DNA from: Haplomitrium mnioides
Taxonomy: Eukaryota; Marchantiophyta; Haplomitriopsida; Calobryales
Assembly: GCA_049999725.1 (NCBI GenBank)
Contig: JBNGIS010006255.1
Span: forward strand, 1-22,974
Length of the DNA: 22,974 bases
Reading direction: 5' to 3'
Below the pieces are notes generated by a model that saw only the letters and a list, made by a program, of their open reading frames with translations, made no database searches and had not been told where the DNA came from. This document shows, piece by piece, positions 8,941-18,395 of the stretch. The first letter of the stretch is position 1, and each line of letters begins with the position of its first letter. The position numbers were made by a program, and so were the translations under genes.

Positions 8941-9411
8941 TTGTGAGTCTAGATTAATGGGAGGGACCCTGATTTACCCTCCTCTATTTGACATGATGTC
9001 ACTATAGTTGTGGATCTTGATAATCCAGATGTTTGGGTGCATGTGTGTTCAGCGAGAGCTCAGGTATTTGGGAGAATCATGCCCATGGTGTTTGACAACC
9101 TTGCCATTGTTCAGCATCGCGATGCTTTTCAATATGCTACTATACATGGAGGTGGATATCGCACTAGGATTTGGAGGTTTCATCCTCGTGATTTTGATTA
9201 TGTGCAACAGACAACATTCACAACACTTGATGTCACTACTGGACGACGGATTCTGCGTGTACATGCGATACTACCTTCAGAATTTTTACAACTAGAGGGA
9301 TGTGATTGCATGGTTTGGAGGGTGCATGTGCGCAATTGTGCACTTTGCCACCTTCCGACCATCGATAGCACTATGGACTTCAGTGTAGCACAAGTTCCTA
9401 CAGGTTTGGCG

Positions 9412-9546
9412 TGCGTGTTATGTTGTTCTCCTAAGGGGCCATCACTATGTTTATTTTTCAAGTATTCTAGAGGATGGCATATGTCATGTTTGACGCCTCC
9501 ATTGGTTACTATTCTTGGCAAATCATGGTTCTGCCCTCACTGTTCA
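9412..9546 (+). other. PHD-type zinc finger at the C-terminus of the element protein
   Basis: Ligand pattern CVLC, then C (in PSLCLFFK), WHMSC, and FCPHC, with the PHD hallmark GWHMSCLTPPL. The fourth expected Cys appears as Tyr in FKYSRGWH (TAT for TGT), a single G-to-A change. PHD fingers usually bind histone H3 tails; here the finger ends a retroelement polyprotein, which would suit chromatin targeting. An earlier CALC at 9337-9348 could be an extra ligand pair. Confidence 0.6.
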
Positions 9547-9549
9547 TAG

Positions 9550-9720
9550 AACAACTAGTTTCCATTGAGTTCTAGGGTTGGTATAGGTTATAGGAGGTGA
9601 ATGATGGGGCTCCATTGCACCCAAACTCCTAGTCTTTGCATCTGTAGGTTTATATCAATTTTCTAGGAGATATATGGCTAGCTAGTGTTAAGAGACCTGA
9701 CCACCAGCTAGGAGGGCGAT
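9550..9720 (+). other. 3' untranslated stretch and polypurine tract of the element
   Basis: No coding signal. A purine-rich stretch CTAGGAGGGCGAT lies directly before TGTAGGATC at 9721, as expected for a polypurine tract before a 3' LTR. Confidence 0.4.
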
Positions 9721-10075
9721 TGTAGGATCTCATGCATTATATACGCATGAGACTCAATTGTTTGTCATTCTTTGTTGTATGTTTGTAGATGTCATAGAAT
9801 GTGTGTGGACGATGTAGTTGTGTAAGCGATGTGTATGCGCATGACAGCTGTCACAACATTCCATGCAGTTTTTTTATTTTTAGACATTTTGAGTTTTACA
9901 TCTTTTTGTGCCTTAGTATATAAGGCCATATACTCTCATCGAAAGGTTATCTTTCAATGTCATTCTATTGATTGTATGAACCAAGAGAAGAGTTGTGGTA
10001 TTGTAGTTCTTTGAAAAGCATGGATTTCTTGTGAGCAAAGATGTGCTGGTTGTGATATTGGAATTTCAACAACAC
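9721..10075 (+). repeat. Probable 3' LTR (about 355 bp) of the Gag-C5-methyltransferase element
   Basis: Begins TGTAGGATCTCATGC and probably ends ...TTTCAACAACA. TATATAAG at 9917-9924 is a good TATA box, about 160 bp before the proposed end. A hairpin-forming CTCATGC...GCATGAG lies just inside the start. A 125-bp partial copy starting TGTGGGATC sits at 10121. The matching 5' LTR is not seen before 5851, so the element is truncated or its 5' LTR was lost. Confidence 0.55.
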
Positions 10076-10120
10076 ACTTTTGGGAATTTCTTCGAGAAGG
10101 TATCACTCAAAGAAAAGTAT
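10076..10120. other. Spacer between two LTR copies
   Basis: 45 bp (CACTTTTGGGAATTTC... to AAAGTAT) lie between the end of the 355-bp LTR and the start of the second LTR fragment. They have no match that I can see inside the window. Too short to assign. Confidence 0.3.
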
Positions 10121-10247
10121 TGTGGGATCTCATGCATTGTATGCGCATGAGACTCAATTATTTGTCATTCTCTATTGTATCTCTATAGATGTCATGGAAT
10201 GTGTGTGGACAATGTAGTTGTGTAAGTGATTTGTATGTGCACGATAA
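10121..10247 (+). repeat. 5' fragment of a second LTR of the same family
   Basis: About 125 bp aligned with 9721-9846 with scattered substitutions, from TGTGGGATCTCATGC to TGTATGTGCACGA. It stops where the palindrome repeat remnant of gene copy 2 begins. This abrupt junction suggests that the LTR sequence and the truncated gene copy were joined by insertion or recombination. Confidence 0.7.
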
Positions 10248-10310
10248 GTCCAAGAGCGCTTGGACTCTTGAATTTGTGCTCGCTTGGACTCTTGATTCCA
10301 TGTCTGTTTA
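10247..10310. repeat. Two-unit remnant of the palindromic repeat
   Basis: GTCCAAGAGCGCTTGGAC and a degraded neighbour (TGTGCTCGCTTGGAC) lie 80-140 bp before the exon 3 equivalent of copy 2, the position of the 3485-3603 array in copy 1. They mark the left edge of the duplicated block. Confidence 0.6.
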
Positions 10311-10391
10311 ACAACTTAGTCTCTCATTGCAATTGACTAAAAGTTTTTGTTTGTTGTTCTTGTCTAACTTGTTTCTCCATGCTCTTTATAT

Positions 10392-11686
10392 GGCGACAAA
10401 ATGTTCAAACAACAATTGGCCAAAAACTTGATGGCCGCTGCTAAAAGGTGAAAGAAACTGGGGGTCGAAGAAGCCTATGTTGATGAAGACCAAACCCCGA
10501 CTCTTGTCTCCTACTCCTTGCTTCTCTACTCTAATGCCAGAAAGCAAGAAAGTGGAAGAAAAGACAACAAAATGAAGTTGCTACCTCTCCAACCGAAGGA
10601 GGGACTTAAAAGTAAGAAGATGACTTAATGTCCTATCAAGATGGACTCAACTTAGCATTTTATCAAGTCCAATAGGAGTCTATTGCTCGACAGTTGAAGG
10701 GTTTAGTGAAACTAAAATGTTTCACTTTGGTTATTGCTGATATTCCTTACAGTTATAACCTTAAGGAATGCAAGCATGATGATTTGGAACCCTTCACAAA
10801 GGATGATATTTTTGATATGGTTTCTTCATTTACAACCATTACAACTTTTGACTTTTGGTCTTTTGTTGTTCTCCATTCTTCCCATCAATTTGACATTAAT
10901 AATCCATTGGAGGTTTTTTGTGCCATCCACCATGGTGTCTGGTAAGTTGTACTTTGATTTTTTCATCTGACAGTTTATCTATTTTATTTTTCCTTTACTT
11001 TCTTTCCTTTGTCTCATATGTTTATTTTTACTACTACAGTGACAAAAGCAATATTCATCATTTGGGTGGTCCTAGAGTCGCTCACGCCCATGAGTACTGG
11101 ACTCTGAGCTACTAGACCAAAGAGAGCAAGCAGAGCATGAAGCTCTTCAACTTGCAATTTGATGATGCAAGCGGACGTCCTCGACAAATCAGGCAAAATG
11201 TTTTCGGTTGTCCAACTATTTTAGCTAAGCTCAAACATCCAAGAGACAATACTCATGTAAATGTCTATCAAAAACCTCATGCTTTATATAACCTTTTTTA
11301 TCAATCATTTGTCAGCAGAGAAAGATTGGATATTAGATCTTTGCTTTGGGTTTGGCATAGGCATTGTCTATGCTTTGATGTTGATGCAAAACTCCATTGC
11401 CGTCAAATATGATGGACGTCAATCTATCTATATTCCCGAAAGGGTTTTGACGATGGTTTTTTTGCCACATGATGTGATAGAATCACATATTGTATATGTA
11501 TACCATAAGGAGCTTGTTACTCTTGGTAGTGCTGGTGCTTCTAGTGATTCTATTGCAACTTTTGGCACTGGAAAGTCTCGGTAGGACTCTCTAGCGGTTG
11601 GAGATACCAAAGCTTCTACTCTAGTTGATTTAGATGAGACCAATCCTCCTAAAAAAGATGGGGCTGAAGCAGAAGCATTAGATTGA
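10392..11686 (+). pseudogene. N4/N6-type DNA methyltransferase gene, copy 2, 5'-truncated and decayed
   Basis: Equivalent of exons 3 and 4 only: 10392-10941 and 11040-11686, with an intron at 10942-11039 (GTAAGT...CTACTACAG) in the same place as in copy 1. The sequence before exon 3 reads ATATG where copy 1 has the acceptor GTAG, so the acceptor appears lost. Motif IV is ADIPYSYNL at 10739-10750. Motif I is degraded to LDLCFGFGIG (11336 onward; copy 1 keeps SGSGT). Lesions: frameshifts near 10610 and near 11290 (a T6 run), TGA near 10450, and TAG in SYxTK near 11113. It shares the TAG after GTGKSR (11582) with copy 1. The coding tail ends TGA 11684-11686. The ParB-like exons are absent. Confidence 0.72.
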
Positions 11687-11703
11687 TGTATTTTTTTGTA
11701 GAT

Positions 11704-11709
11704 AATAAA
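11704..11709 (+). promoter_or_regulatory. Poly(A) signal AATAAA of copy 2
   Basis: AATAAA follows the last stop by 17 bp, in GATAATAAAGTATTTT, matching the copy 1 position. Confidence 0.5.
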
Positions 11710-11899
11710 GTATTTTTTCACAAAATATTGATTCGTCTTGATTCTTGTTGCATTTCAAATCCAATTTAGGAAGTATTTTTCGTGATTCAATTTCTTTTGC
11801 AAATTTTTTTTTGAACAAAACGTATTGGTTTTCATAAAAATTAGCAATGAAGTCTATGCTAGCATAAAAGCTTATTTTTTTTGTTCAAGTTTTCTTCAA

Positions 11900-12310
11900 T
11901 CATGAGTTTCCGTAGCCTCTGCGTCGAAGTACTCAATAGTCTTTGTGCTTGCTTCGACTTCAGTTGTCCATACATGCACGGGCTTTAGTTGTTCAGTGCG
12001 CATGGGCTTTAGTTGTCCATGCCCACATAGACCTTATGAATTAAAACATACCTAGGCCTTAAGCTGTCCCTACATATGGGCTTTAGTAGTCCACGAGCGC
12101 ATGGGCTTTAACAGTCCTTTCACAACTTGGCTTCAACAATCCTCTTACACCTACTTTTTAGGTTCTAGTTCAAAGTTCGTGTACGTAAGAGCTTCAACAT
12201 TTCACGCGTGTCTGAGCTTAAGCATTTCAAGTGCAAAAAAGCTTTAACAATCTCTATGTGCATAAGCTTTAAGACTATGGTTCAAAGTTCTTGCGTACCT
12301 AAACATCTTT
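11900..12310. repeat. Degenerate palindrome-family array downstream of copy 2
   Basis: Irregular 24-37-bp units such as GTCCATACATGCACGGGCTTTAG, GTTCAGTGCGCATGGGCTTTAG and GTCCACGAGCGCATGGGCTTT, then weaker ones ending CTTTAAGACTATGGTTCAAAG. It corresponds to the 37-bp array after copy 1 but is more eroded. The stretch 11710-11899 before it is AT-rich with nothing recognisable. Confidence 0.7.
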
Positions 12311-12785
12311 ATTGATTGAATATGTTTGTGATAAAATTTGAATGTTTTGATCAATTTTTGAAATTAGTGATATCATTGTTAGTTTTGAAAATATTTAACA
12401 ACAAATTTCTTGTATGTTTAGTATATATTATTTTCAGTGATGCTTATGCTTTTTAAATAAGAAATTATAAAAGCAAATTTGATAAAATTCTTATAAGAAG
12501 ATTTGTTTTTATTACAATGCACATTTGAAATAAGCAATTTTGATGTAAAATATTACACTTTTTTTGCAAACAAATATTACTAGCATCAAATTCATGATTT
12601 TTGATGCTAAAATTTCAAATTTGGTTTTTGCAAATGCCAAATGAAACATGATTCCAGTAGTGGTTTTTCATTCTTCTCTATTTTCTTATGAATAACACAA
12701 CATCATGCTTGTATTATTAAATAATCCTTGTCTTCTAATCGATGATCTCCTTGTCTTTGCTAATACTTTCAAATAATAGAATAGT
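12311..12785. other. AT-rich end of the duplicated block; no gene seen
   Basis: Strongly AT-rich with no open frame of note. ATGCCAAAT near 12634 and CAGTAGTGG near 12655 match the end of the copy 1 flank, placing the right edge of the duplication near 12670. Beyond it the integrase relic starts on the other strand. Confidence 0.45.
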
Positions 12786-12789
12786 ATCT

Positions 12790-14060
12790 TGATCATTCTC
12801 AAGGTTATAACAAGGCTCCCAATCAACATCATGAAGCAAATATTATTTCCATAAAAAGTTATATTGAACTTGTGGATGTCTCATCTAGTTGATAACTCAT
12901 TTTGCCAAAATGCAACCCCCTTCATATTCTCAATATCATCAAAAACTATAGATATAGGAGGAAGCTAAACATGGTTTGGAAAAAAAGATGGACTAGAAAC
13001 AAAGGTGTTAAGCTTAGATATGCAGAAAAAAAGATGAATCTTCATATAGAAAGTTAGATCAAGTTTGTAGGCAACTAGGGAAATAACTTGAGAAATAGAG
13101 AAACGACCAATCTAAGATGGAGATAACTTACACACCTAAATATCTATGTACAAAAACAGATTGTAAGTAGTGAGCATATTTTGGTCATCTAAAACATAGA
13201 AAGATCTCATGACAATGTTTATTATTATATTTTTTTGCCAATTTTGAGCAATAACAAGATGGTTGCAAGCATCTTGCAACAAAGAAGATAAACAAGACAA
13301 AAATATAGAATTACTTAGAACATTAGAAGAGAAAAGAGAAAAATAACCATCAAGAACAAGAGCATGTTGACTTGAATTAAGAAAGAAATGAGAAATCTAG
13401 TACTTGCTTGTTTGGAGTTGTTGTAGACAAACTCCATATCTGCTAGAAAACTATCCCAATCGATATGATAAATATTTATAAATACTCAAACCATATCCTC
13501 AATGGTTTGATTAGCACACTCTTTTTGACCTTCTACTTGAAGATAATAAGCAATTGACATAACTAGTTTGGTACCCAAAAGCTTAAACAACTCTCGCCAA
13601 GACTTTCTAGTAAGTTGCGGATCCCTATTAGATATTAACACCTTAGGCATTCTAAGATAGAAAAAGAAAATATTAAAGTAAATTTTTGCCGATTGTGAAG
13701 AATCCATTATGCCAATTGTTGGTGATAAATGAATTGGCTTGTTGACCTTATCTACAAGCATTACAATTGGAGTAAAGAAATAAGACATAGTAGTAAGTGA
13801 AATGACAAGATCCAAATTCACATATTCCCAATAAGCAGTAGAAATCGGTAATGGTTATAGAAGTATAGCTAGTTTTTTATTCAAAACCTTGTTTTGCTAA
13901 CAACTTTCACAAGAACAAACAAAAGCATGAATCTTTAAGCTAGGTTTGGCCACCACTAAGTTCATTGAAGCAGCTCTATAGCCTTGTCTACTCCACATCC
14001 TATGGTCTCTAGTGTCTTCTCTATTTTTTTGTTCTTGGATCTATAAGTGGTCAACACATT
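12790..14060 (-). pseudogene. Ty3-type integrase with C-terminal chromodomain, relic
   Basis: Read leftward: a zinc-binding remnant with CSCESC near 13900, then VNLDLVISL (first catalytic Asp region), VLISNRDPQLTRKSW (second Asp) and YYLQVEGQKECANQTIEDMV (Glu), all within 13486-13821. This is followed by FLADMEFVYNNS (about 13410-13450), KLSPS and IGRF (near 13110), FYMKIHLFFCISKLN (near 13030) and DVDWEPCYNLEN (near 12810), the WEP signature of a chromodomain. This order is that of a chromovirus integrase. Many stops and frame changes; no reverse transcriptase upstream and no LTRs found. A dead fragment unrelated to the neighbouring elements. Confidence 0.75.
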
Positions 14061-14792
14061 GTTGTATTCTAGTTGGATGGTAGAGTTCTAGCTTAGGTCC
14101 TCTACCTAATCTACTTTGATATAGAGAAGTTGATGGAGCATCTTTACTATGAGTACAAACAAAAGTTCTATGTTTCTTAATTTTATATCATATGCTCTAC
14201 CCAAAAGTGAAAATGAAATTGCGTTCAAAGATTTCAAGAACACCTATTCCTATATATACAAATAGTATACATATATGCTTTGCATCAACATGTCATCAAG
14301 TGATATTCAATCTTCCAGCTTTCCATTTCCTTCTTGCACACAACAATAGAATATAGCAAGAGAAGGAAATATTAGTTGATCACAAAATAGACAAAGAAAA
14401 CCATTTCACACTAAGAAAATTCATTTGTAGACACAATACACAAATTCAGTTCAAATGAAAAGAGCAGGGAGGGAAATTTGAAGAAAAAAAAGACCACATA
14501 CAATCATTCAAACATATGTGAGCTTCAGATTTTTTTGACTAACAGCAAGTGTAGCATACAGTCAACAAAATGATTGGAAAAACTCTAGCGACACTTGTTG
14601 CCTACAATGACAATGTATTAAATAACTTGGGAATAACACACTCAAAATTAACATAGAAGCTTGTACAAAGTGAGTAAATCAATGTGGTAGCCTTTACACA
14701 TTTCCAAATTGTTATTTTTTCACAATAATTTAATTGTATTGACTTTCTGCCCCTTTCTAAAAGTAATGGGAAAACATAGAGTGAAATTATGC
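14061..14792. other. Unassigned intergenic stretch
   Basis: AT-rich with no convincing frame, repeat or RNA gene on either strand. If the fragment at 14793-15042 is a terminal exon, part of this would be its 3' untranslated region. Confidence 0.4.
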
Positions 14793-15042
14793 CTAGTACT
14801 TAATGCCACCAAGAGCACTTACAGTCTTGGCATCTTGAATTTCAGACAAGGTTGGAGGTGTATTGGGTAATGTAGCCTCTTTGGACAAAACTTCCTATTT
14901 CTCTTCTGTCTTATAGCGTTTTAATCTCTTCATAGGATCTACATTCAACTTAGAATCCAACTTTTCCTTGAAATCAATATCAGCGTACAATGAGAGCAGA
15001 GAAACAAAACTATAGCAATAGAGCCTTGACCATGCTTGACAA
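14793..15042 (-). pseudogene. Possible terminal coding exon, unknown protein
   Basis: Minus-strand frame with protein-like composition over about 80 residues: LSLYADIDFKEKLDSKL, then DPMKRLKRYKTEEK, one in-frame TAG, KEATLPNTPPTLSEIQ and DAKTVSALGGIKY, ending at TAG 14795-14793. The even use of charged and small residues in an AT-rich setting is unlike chance sequence, but I recognise no family. The TAG after KTEEK could be a CAG-to-TAG change. It may be the end of a host gene captured or broken by the insertions. Low certainty. Confidence 0.25.
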
Positions 15043-15894
15043 TTCTACTTGAATATTGAACCAATAAGCGTGTCTTTAAAAGAGTGAATGCAAAAATCCT
15101 ACAGAGCCAAACCCAGAGGATGAATAAGAGCTTAAGATACCCAACAAAATGCTCACAAAAGAAAGCTACAAGGATGTTCTTACTATTAGAAGAAAGCAAC
15201 TTACCCAAGTTGAACAAATCACTCCAAATCAAACAAGTAAGTTAAAAGGTGAAGATGCCTATACTTCATGGCCAGTATGCCTAGTGCTATAACTTTTTGG
15301 CCAAGATTTTCTAACCAAAGTGTTTGCCAAAAAACTTGCATGACAAAATCCAAGTGTAAATGCGCCACAACATGAAAAGACTTTGCAACAAATCTCTATA
15401 GACATCCAAACACAAGCAAAGGGGGTTGCACTCTCAAGAGAATAGAAAGCTCAACATGTAGAAAGGCTCACAAAAATGCAAATTTAAGAAAAGGAGCTCA
15501 ATGTGAGATTGAGTATATTCTTCATGAATGTACATTTGCCTACCAGCTAACAGAGTATGGGGATTGTTGAAGATGGAAAAGGTACCCATGAGGGACTATG
15601 ACCTTGGGTCTATTTTGATTCCTACTTTTAGCATCAAGAAGCCATGCAAGTCATACCCTCTTATTAGTGCACCTTAAAGAAAATAGATGCGAAGCCACCA
15701 CATGAAGAAGGTTCTTCTAGGAACCAAGGAGTTGCCAAATTTTGTTCAAACTCACAACAAAGGGATGTCCATTCCTTTACAGAAGCATTGTGTGCAAAAA
15801 AATTAGAGCAAGGATAACATAACTTCAACAACCAACAAGGATTTTGAGAAAACCAAAAAAACTATGAGGAAAAAGTGATAACCTTTTAGCCTCT
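15043..15894. other. Unassigned stretch left of the large LTR element
   Basis: AT-rich, with no frame I can support. A short plus-strand piece near 15500-15550 (QCEIEYILHECTFAYQ) faintly recalls the Cys/His motif that follows LINE reverse transcriptases, but it is too short to call. CCTCT at 15890-15894 would be the left target-site duplication of the next element; its partner lies outside the window. Confidence 0.35.
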
Positions 15895-17306
15895 TGTCAG
15901 CCGGTAGTTTGGAGCACTAAGGCTGAACGCACAAAATCGGAAGCACCACTGGCCACATTGTTCCCTTTGCAAGTGTGAAGGCCCTCAGGAACAGCTGATT
16001 ACCTCAAACAGCTGTTAAGAGTAGGGTGCATGAGTCCTGGGAGGGAAACAGGATCATGGCGGAGGAGGAAGAAGAAGGGATCAGCAACAAAGAAGCCCGA
16101 AGGCACTCCGAAGGAAGGCAGATCGCGGGGGTCCTGCAGCGGCCACAAATCGGGAAGAAAGGATCGGGAGCTGACAAGAGGAGGTAAGATCGTAACTAGG
16201 GCGAGCAAGGCCAGGGAAAAGGGACGCCTCGATCCCGCAAGCAACAGCGAACCCTGCAGAGGCCGATCGAACGATCCATCCGAGTCGGTAAGTCCCGAGG
16301 AAAGAGTGAAGTCCCCGAGAGGTCCCGCGAGGTTCCACGGAAATGTGGCGTCTCCAGAGGCCTTCGCGGGATTCCACGGACTACGTGGCAGCGCTAGGAG
16401 GCCCGCGGATCTGCGGAAAGGGGCCTCCCTAAGTGGGGAGCCCAGTTAATTTGGTTCCGAAACGTCTTCCGACGTGGGGAACCCGGTTAAGCGGGATCCG
16501 TGAGGAACCCTACAGGGAAGGAAGGAAAGGGGCCCGAAACAGCGAGTTATCGCGGGCCTGGCCGAAGGAAGACGCGGGGAGTGCCGTAAGGGCGATGTAT
16601 CGAAGATCCGGGAGGAGGAAGAGCGCGGAAGCCGAAGAGGCGACCTAGCGCAGCTTCGCCAGGAGGAAAACACAGAGGAAGAGCCGGAAGGGGGACCGAT
16701 CCCTGATCTGACTGAATAAGAGGGAGTGAAGGCGAAAAGGCAACTTGTTGGCGAACCGGTTCGAACAACGCGCATCAGTGGCGAAGCGGTGACCTAGTGC
16801 AAACCGTCCAACGGGAAGAGGGCTGAGCTAGAAGGGTGATATGGCGCCTATCCGGGGGAGGGAAACGAAGAGCACGGCGGAATCACGATATATCGGCGAA
16901 TCGGCAAGCAAGATAGGTTCGGCCGGAAAACGAAGAGAACGCTGGTGCGACCGACGGAGGAGCAAGCGCAGCCAAAAGGGGGATTCATCGTAGCTCCGGC
17001 AGAACCTGGGGCGAAGCTTCGGTGGGGACCAACGGCAACATCCGACAGTTCGTCAGAGGGACGAACGGTCCTAAGGGGCCTGACAGTCCCTATATCGAGC
17101 TTTCTCAACAGATAACAACGGGAGCCTCAGGCGCACGCTTGGTTCTTATCTCGAGGGAAGGACGAAATGACGACAATCGACACCGTTCTTATTCGGCGAG
17201 CAGGGGAAGTCTGCGGTTCTACGGATGACGTGGCGAGCGCAGGTTGTCCGCGGAGGCTTCGGAAACGTGGCACGCTGGGAAGCAAGGAAGGTTTTCCGGG
17301 GGGTCA

Positions 17307-17550
17307 ACAACGGATGAAGGTCAACGCGACGGTCCGCCTACCCCTTTGCGGGGCGGCGGCGGACGGCACCATTCGGAGGACGTGGCGACTCCAGGGACCC
17401 CGAAGCGACTCACGGGACACGCGTCACAAGGAGGGAAGTTCATCCGACCTCGGGTAATGTGCGGGTCAACTGCGGAAGGCAGGCAACGCGACGGTCAGCC
17501 TACCTCCTTGCGAGGCGGCGGCGGACGGCGGTGCAACGGAGGACGTGGCG
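17307..17550 (+). repeat. Tandem duplication in the LTR, about 158-163 bp offset
   Basis: 17307-17388 (TCAACAACGGATGAAGG... to GGACGTGGCG) recurs at 17465-17550 (TCAACTGCGGAAGGCAGG... to GGACGTGGCG). Shared parts include CAACGCGACGGTC, GCGGCGGCGGACGGC and GGACGTGGCG. The copies have diverged well beyond the two LTRs, so the duplication is older than this insertion. Confidence 0.75.
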
Positions 17551-18183
17551 TGAGGGGAGGAAAGAAGCATCTACGGGGGCATCGAAGGAGATTCTTTGGA
17601 TTCGGTTCCGATGGGCACTGCGGAACTCGGTTCCGATAGCCCCTTCGGACTTGCTCCTACGGGAATCTGCAGAATCTCTTCCCACAAGATTCCTCGAAAA
17701 TGTTACCGTTGACATCGTGGTTCCTTCGATCAACTGCAAGACACGCGGCGCGTGCTCCTTCTCCATTGCAACGGGATTAACTGTCAGGCGCCACGCGTCG
17801 TCGCCTCCCAACTCCAGGGAGTAAAACGGGATTAACAACCATTCGTGGGATCGGGCTCGCGAGTTGCGGGGGAGTATACCTAGGCGACATTGGAATTCTT
17901 CGAGGTTGATGCACAGACAATCTTAGGGCGCGAGGCGACTGCATGCGAAGGGGAATCACAAACGAAGGGGGGTTGAGATTTGAATTCACTGACAAGACAA
18001 TGTGAAGCAGAGTTTCTCGCTCCAGGGGGCCAGGGGGATTCAGAGGTAGACTGGAGGGGCGCCGAGAATCGCAGAGTGAGGAGCTCTGGATGCTCGGGCG
18101 ATCCAGGTGAACTCGTCCTTGCCGGTGGACCAGAGCGGAGGGTTACTGATATGGTGTTTCGATTGGATTCTAGTCAGACTGTA

Positions 18184-18395
18184 CTTCGGGAGAGGCCACC
18201 ATGGGAGGACTTGGGGTCTTCTCTGCATTCCCTGTGTAGAAGCATCACGACTTGAGGACAAGGAAACCGCAACGAGGGGCGGCTGGGGTGGGAGTCCCAG
18301 TCATGACTTCGGGAGAGGCCGCCAAGTGAGGAGCTTGGGGTTGTCTCTACCGTTCCTTGTGTGTGAGCATCAGCCTAGAGTGTTCGAGGACACTC
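18184..18395 (+). repeat. Tandem duplication in the LTR, 123-bp offset
   Basis: CTTCGGGAGAGGCC at 18184 recurs at 18307. Both are followed by a similar stretch: GAGGACTTGGGGTCTTCTCT against GAGGAGCTTGGGGTTGTCTC, then TTCC(C/T)TGTGT, AGCATCA and CGAGGACA or TGAGGACA. Confidence 0.75.

Larger units (their letters stand above)
5851..9549 (+). pseudogene. Decayed retroelement polyprotein: Gag, zinc knuckles, retropepsin, cytosine-5 methyltransferase-like domain, PHD-type finger
   Basis: One long reading path, with frame changes near 7310, 8010 and 8700, from ATG 5851 to TAG 9547-9549. Gag (5900-6490) includes DDFIQEFNTWCDL and LKQNYQSMKTDKLKSLQEF. Two zinc knuckles follow: CX2CX3HX4C (CWTCGGDH, from 6728) and CX2CX4HX4C (CDHCGVMGH, from about 6832). 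A coiled coil DARIAQLEQQLAAM comes next, then a retropepsin-like VLLDIGTQPLMLG (near 7720; DTG altered to DIG). At 8445 VELFGGISTGL is motif I of C5 methyltransferases. VLEQTM (near 8870) resembles the motif X end. A Cys-rich finger at 9412-9546 ends the chain. No reverse transcriptase, RNase H or integrase is seen. Multiple TAG stops show it is dead. Confidence 0.7.

Noticed and set aside
9829-10014. 61-residue plus-strand frame inside the probable LTR
   Set aside because: It lies across the TATA box and presumed transcript start of the LTR and has no recognisable domain.
15480-15560. Possible LINE-type Cys/His motif (CEIEYILHECTFAY) on the plus strand
   Set aside because: Too short and isolated; no reverse transcriptase motif such as YADD is seen nearby on that strand.
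16030-17824. Many long frames in the GC-rich LTR on both strands
   Set aside because: High GC content makes stop codons rare. The frames overlap on both strands, are rich in Arg/Gly/Ser and match no domain; the DNA is repeated in the 3' LTR.
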